This document shows positions 61,539-64,000 of a stretch of 64,000 bases of DNA, one piece after another (the stretch's first letter is position 1; the number at the start of each line of letters is the position of its first letter). A program made the translations under genes and the position numbers. The notes under the pieces are model-generated. The model saw only the letters and a program-made list of their open reading frames with translations. It did no database searches and had not been told where the DNA came from. The stretch spans positions 62,001 to 126,000 of the forward strand of contig DASQAF010000049.1 in assembly GCA_035635855.1 (NCBI GenBank). Reading direction: 5' to 3'. The DNA comes from UBA11740 sp035635855. Its GTDB lineage: Bacteria > Acidobacteriota > Blastocatellia > Pyrinomonadales > Pyrinomonadaceae.

Positions 61539-62045
61539 ATGCGTTACAAACGATTCGAAGACCTCCCGGTTTGGAATGCGGCGATTGATCTTGCCATCGC
61601 TATTTATTCGCTCACGTCGCGACCGGAATTCAACTCCCGGTACAGTCTCAGGGATCAGATCGAGCGAGCATCCGTCTCGGTGTCGAACAACATCGCTGAG
61701 GGATTTGAGCGCGGCACGAACAACGAATTGCTAGCCTTTCTTTACATCGCTCGCGGGTCGGCAGGAGAAGTTCGATCGATGCTTTGTCTCATGGAGAGGC
61801 TTCCCTTTGGCCAGCCATTGCATAGTGAAATCGAAGAACTCAAGCAAAAAGCCGAGAGTTGCTCGCGTCAATTGAAGGCCTGGGCGCAATCACTCCAGGA
61901 TTCCGACTTCAGGGGCGAACGCCACGTTAACCAAAAGACGAAACGGGTAGAACAAGCGGCGCAAGACCGCGAGGAATTTCTGAAAGAGCTTTCAGAAATC
62001 AGACAGAAGGGCGCGTCTGGCTCAGTCGGCAAGTCCGGCAATTGA
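61539..62045 (+). CDS. Four-helix bundle protein (23S rRNA intervening-sequence family)
   Basis: A 168-residue protein of the TIGR02436 family: RFEDLPVWNAAIDLAIAIYSLTS, SLRDQIERASVSVSNNIAEGFERGT, LLAFLYIARGSAGEVRSML. Such proteins are found inside 23S rRNA intervening sequences and elsewhere; some relatives serve as retroelement accessory proteins. No rRNA gene or reverse transcriptase is visible here, so it is a stand-alone copy. A 35-residue charged tail follows the bundle. Its stop overlaps the next start by 4 bases (TTGA). Confidence 0.85.
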   Translation: MRYKRFEDLPVWNAAIDLAIAIYSLTSRPEFNSRYSLRDQIERASVSVSNNIAEGFERGTNNELLAFLYIARGSAGEVRSMLCLMERLPFGQPLHSEIEELKQKAESCSRQLKAWAQSLQDSDFRGERHVNQKTKRVEQAAQDREEFLKELSEIRQKGASGSVGKSGN

Positions 62046-63589
62046 ATTTTGAATTGTTCTTTCGAGCTCTTATTAAAGGAGTGGACGTCAAAAACTCAAA
62101 TGGACATCGAGAGCTGGTTCGCGGCCTGACCTTGATCGCCGCCATGTCGGTCGTGGTCGGTAACGTGATTGGTACCGGTGTGTTCCTGAAAGCGCGGGTG
62201 ATGACCTGCAACGTCGGGACGCCGGGAAAAGTGCTGGCTGTCTATGTCCTCGCCGGATTACTTTCGCTCGCCGGCGCCCTCAGTTATGCAGAGCTGGCGG
62301 CGATGATGCCCCGCGCGGGTGGCGAATACGTCTTCATGCGCGAAGCCTATGGCCGCCCCTGGGGATTTCTGTTTGGTTGGATGTCTTTCTTCATCGGCAA
62401 AGCGGGATCGCAGGCGGCCCTGGGTGTTCAATTCGCGTTGTTCCTGAACACCATGATTCGCGGACGCCTCGAAGGCCAATTCTTTTCGGCGAACCTGTTC
62501 GGCCATTCGATTCCGTTTGGCAAAATTCAAATAGTCGCGTTGGCTTCGATATTTATCGTGACCGGCATCAACTGTCTGGCCGTGAAGTTCAGTGGCGGCG
62601 TGGCGGCGGTGCTTTCGGGAATCAAGATCGCGCTGGTGCTGGTCGTCGGTATCGGCGCCTTTCTATTGGCGCAGGGGGCTGACTGGTCGCACCTGACAAT
62701 GGCTAACGTCGGGGGGCTTTGCGAAAAGGTCAGCCCCGCAGCCCGCTATGGATTTGGTGGTTTCATTGCCGCGATGCTGGGAGCACTTTGGGCATATGAT
62801 GGTTGGAACAACGTCACCCTGGTGGCCGGCGAGGTTCAGAATCCGAAGCGCAATCTGCCCCGCGCGCTAATCGGCGGCATGCTTCTGATCATGGCGCTCT
62901 ATCTGTTTGTGAACTTATCTTACTTCTACGTAATGTCGCCGACTGACATCGCCAGCGTCTCGACCGCCTCGTCCGTGGCCACCGAAGTCGCGCAAAGATT
63001 TCTTGGCCCGCTGGCGATAACTTTCATTGCCGCCGCGTTGCTCTCTTCAACTTTCGGCACGCTGCATACTTCGATCCTGACCGGAGCGCGAGTTCCTTAC
63101 GCGATGGCGCGAGATGGTTTGTTCCTGCGCAGCCTGTCCAGGGTCTCGCCGCGCACGCGCGTGCCGACCGGCGCGCTGATTGTTCAGGCAGTTTGGGCCT
63201 GCATTCTCGTGATTGCGTTTTCGTCGTCGTTCGATACTTTGACCGACTACGCGATCTTCGGTCTGTGGATTTTCTATGGACTGGTGACAGCGGCAGTGTT
63301 TATTCTGCGTCGCAAGATGCCGGACGCCGAGCGGCCCTATCGCGCCTGGGGGTATCCAGTGGTGCCGGTTCTTTTTCTGCTAGCCACCGCGTTGATTCTG
63401 GGAATGACTCTCTGGGGTGTGCGCGACGATGCTGGTGCCGGCGCGAGCCTGATTATTAACGGTCATCTGCTGACAGGGTTCGGAGTGCTGGCGCGCAATC
63501 CTCCGCTGGCGGGAATTGGTTTGATCGCGCTGGGGCTGCCGATTTATTGGATTTGGTCGCGAGTGAATCCACCGACGACGGGGTCGTGA
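62042..63589 (+). CDS. APC-superfamily amino acid permease
   Basis: A 515-residue transporter with 12 or more membrane helices. MSVVVGNVIGTGVFLKARVM is the first helix with GTG binding turn, MPRAGGEYVFMREAYGRPWGF is helix 3, and WAYDGWNNVTLVAGEVQNPKRNLPRAL is helix 6. SAFGTLHTS-type segment (LLSSTFGTLHTSILTGARVPYAMARDG) lies at helix 8. It may belong to the LAT-like group. The TTG start (62042) overlaps the previous stop; a GTG at 62081 is the alternative, with a poorly spaced AAAGGAG. Substrate unknown. Confidence 0.86.
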   Translation: MNFELFFRALIKGVDVKNSNGHRELVRGLTLIAAMSVVVGNVIGTGVFLKARVMTCNVGTPGKVLAVYVLAGLLSLAGALSYAELAAMMPRAGGEYVFMREAYGRPWGFLFGWMSFFIGKAGSQAALGVQFALFLNTMIRGRLEGQFFSANLFGHSIPFGKIQIVALASIFIVTGINCLAVKFSGGVAAVLSGIKIALVLVVGIGAFLLAQGADWSHLTMANVGGLCEKVSPAARYGFGGFIAAMLGALWAYDGWNNVTLVAGEVQNPKRNLPRALIGGMLLIMALYLFVNLSYFYVMSPTDIASVSTASSVATEVAQRFLGPLAITFIAAALLSSTFGTLHTSILTGARVPYAMARDGLFLRSLSRVSPRTRVPTGALIVQAVWACILVIAFSSSFDTLTDYAIFGLWIFYGLVTAAVFILRRKMPDAERPYRAWGYPVVPVLFLLATALILGMTLWGVRDDAGAGASLIINGHLLTGFGVLARNPPLAGIGLIALGLPIYWIWSRVNPPTTGS

Positions 63590-63624
63590 CCGACCGTAGG
63601 GGAGAGCGTAATTAAGAAATTTGA

Positions 63625-63716
63625 AAACGCAGAGGACGCTGAGGGTTCCGCAAGAGTCCGCAGAGGAAAGCTTTTCTTTGCGTTCCTCTGCGAAAACCTC
63701 AGCGCCCTCTGCGTTT
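63625..63716. repeat. Degenerate CGCAGAGG inverted repeat
   Basis: AAACGCAGAGGACGCTGAGG (63625-63644) and CCTCAGCGCCCTCTGCGTTT (63697-63716) pair with one mismatch. Inside, CCGCAGAGGAAAG and CTTTGCGTTCCTCTGCG pair again. It sits between the permease and the beta-lactamase-like gene. Confidence 0.8.
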
Positions 63717-63746
63717 AGATTTTGTCGTTGATCGGACGCAAACTAT

Positions 63747-64000
63747 ATGAATCGAATAATACACTTTCTCCTCTTCTCAGCCGTTCTTCTTTCTTCGTTT
63801 TCCTCGCCCGCCCAACAAAGGCAGGCGGCTATAAAGCCAACAACGCTCCAGCAACTCGTCAACGAAGCCGCGCACACCGCGCTGACAAAATTCGCCGATA
63901 AGAAGCTGACTGAGAAGGAACTCTCGATCACCTTGATCGATCTGCGCGACCCGCAGCATCCGTCCGTCGCGAGTTTCCGCGGGAACGAGCGTGTCTATCC
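63747..64000 (+). CDS. Serine hydrolase, class A beta-lactamase fold (3' end outside window)
   Basis: Starts at ATG 63747 and continues past the window. The protein begins with a signal peptide (IIHFLLFSAVLLSSFSSPA), then VNEAAHTALTKFADKKLTEKEL, SITLIDLRDP and VASFRGNERVYP. In the beta-lactamase2 family RGNERVYPAS is followed by the SxxK serine, which here lies just beyond the last base. It may be an exported penicillin-interacting hydrolase. The catalytic part is not visible. Confidence 0.7.
   Translation, partial: MNRIIHFLLFSAVLLSSFSSPAQQRQAAIKPTTLQQLVNEAAHTALTKFADKKLTEKELSITLIDLRDPQHPSVASFRGNERVY

Noticed and set aside
61539..62045. Four-helix protein as part of a diversity-generating retroelement
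   Set aside because: No reverse transcriptase, template repeat or variable repeat is seen nearby.
1..64000. CRISPR arrays, tRNA or rRNA genes, integrases, transposases
   Set aside because: I looked for regular direct repeats with spacers, cloverleaf-like runs and recombinase motifs and found none I could support. A tRNA scan would be decisive.

Overview
The window looks like chromosomal DNA of a Gram-negative soil or freshwater Acidobacteriota-type bacterium. This is inferred from gene content: roughly 55-60% GC, a very large Oar-like TonB-dependent receptor with an N-terminal carboxypeptidase-regulatory domain, a membrane Ser/Thr kinase fused to TPRs, many secreted amidohydrolases and peptidases, a MurE with the meso-diaminopimelate motif DNPR, and many short palindromic intergenic repeats. 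I saw no tRNA, rRNA, CRISPR array, transposase or phage gene.

Layout. 1-12.7 kb: 3' part of a GH20 hexosaminidase, a GYD protein, a D-aminoacylase-like hydrolase, a kinase-TPR sensor, a small exported protein, murE, an APC permease and a YtcJ-like amidohydrolase. 12.9-21.1 kb: a glycolate oxidase locus with a GlcD-GlcE fusion and GlcF, separated by gamma-glutamyltransferase and a defence-like islet (frameshifted HEPN gene, DUF433 antitoxin, HicA/HicB). 21.2-28.7 kb: TPR protein, nagA, the TonB-dependent receptor and a secreted HEFGH protein. 29-38 kb: a peptidoglycan amino-sugar cluster on the minus strand, murK-murQ-SSS transporter-nagZ-(serine hydrolase::NamZ), divergent from a LysR regulator. 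38-44.2 kb: class V aminotransferase, a RelA/SpoT-type synthetase with a 77-residue partner, glgB, and a GH57 enzyme that ends early beside a repeat. 44.3-45 kb: a peroxiredoxin-like gene whose first active-site Cys codon is UGA, followed by a SECIS-like hairpin, so a probable selenoprotein. 45-49 kb: xylFGH. 49-64 kb: membrane proteins, a GntR protein with an H1-like tail, acyltransferase, GNAT, S9 peptidase, methyltransferase, ATP-grasp ligase, acyl-CoA ligase, SnoaL, a LysA-like decarboxylase, four-helix protein, APC permease and the start of a beta-lactamase-fold protein.

How it fits together. The 29-37 kb cluster combines the exo-enzyme set of Bacillus subtilis muropeptide rescue (NagZ, AmiE, NamZ) with an import and phosphorylation arrangement like Tannerella MurTKQ. 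The two hydrolytic proteins carry signal peptides. The inferred route is: outside the cytoplasm, NagZ removes GlcNAc, an AmiE-like domain removes the peptide and NamZ releases MurNAc; the sodium symporter imports it; MurK phosphorylates it; MurQ removes lactate to give GlcNAc-6-phosphate; NagA (about 12 kb away) deacetylates that. GH20 and the serine hydrolases at the window ends may add to this. Several repeat families recur between genes and in places enter coding sequence: the GlcD-GlcE linker, probably the GlcF linker, and the stop codon of a methyltransferase.
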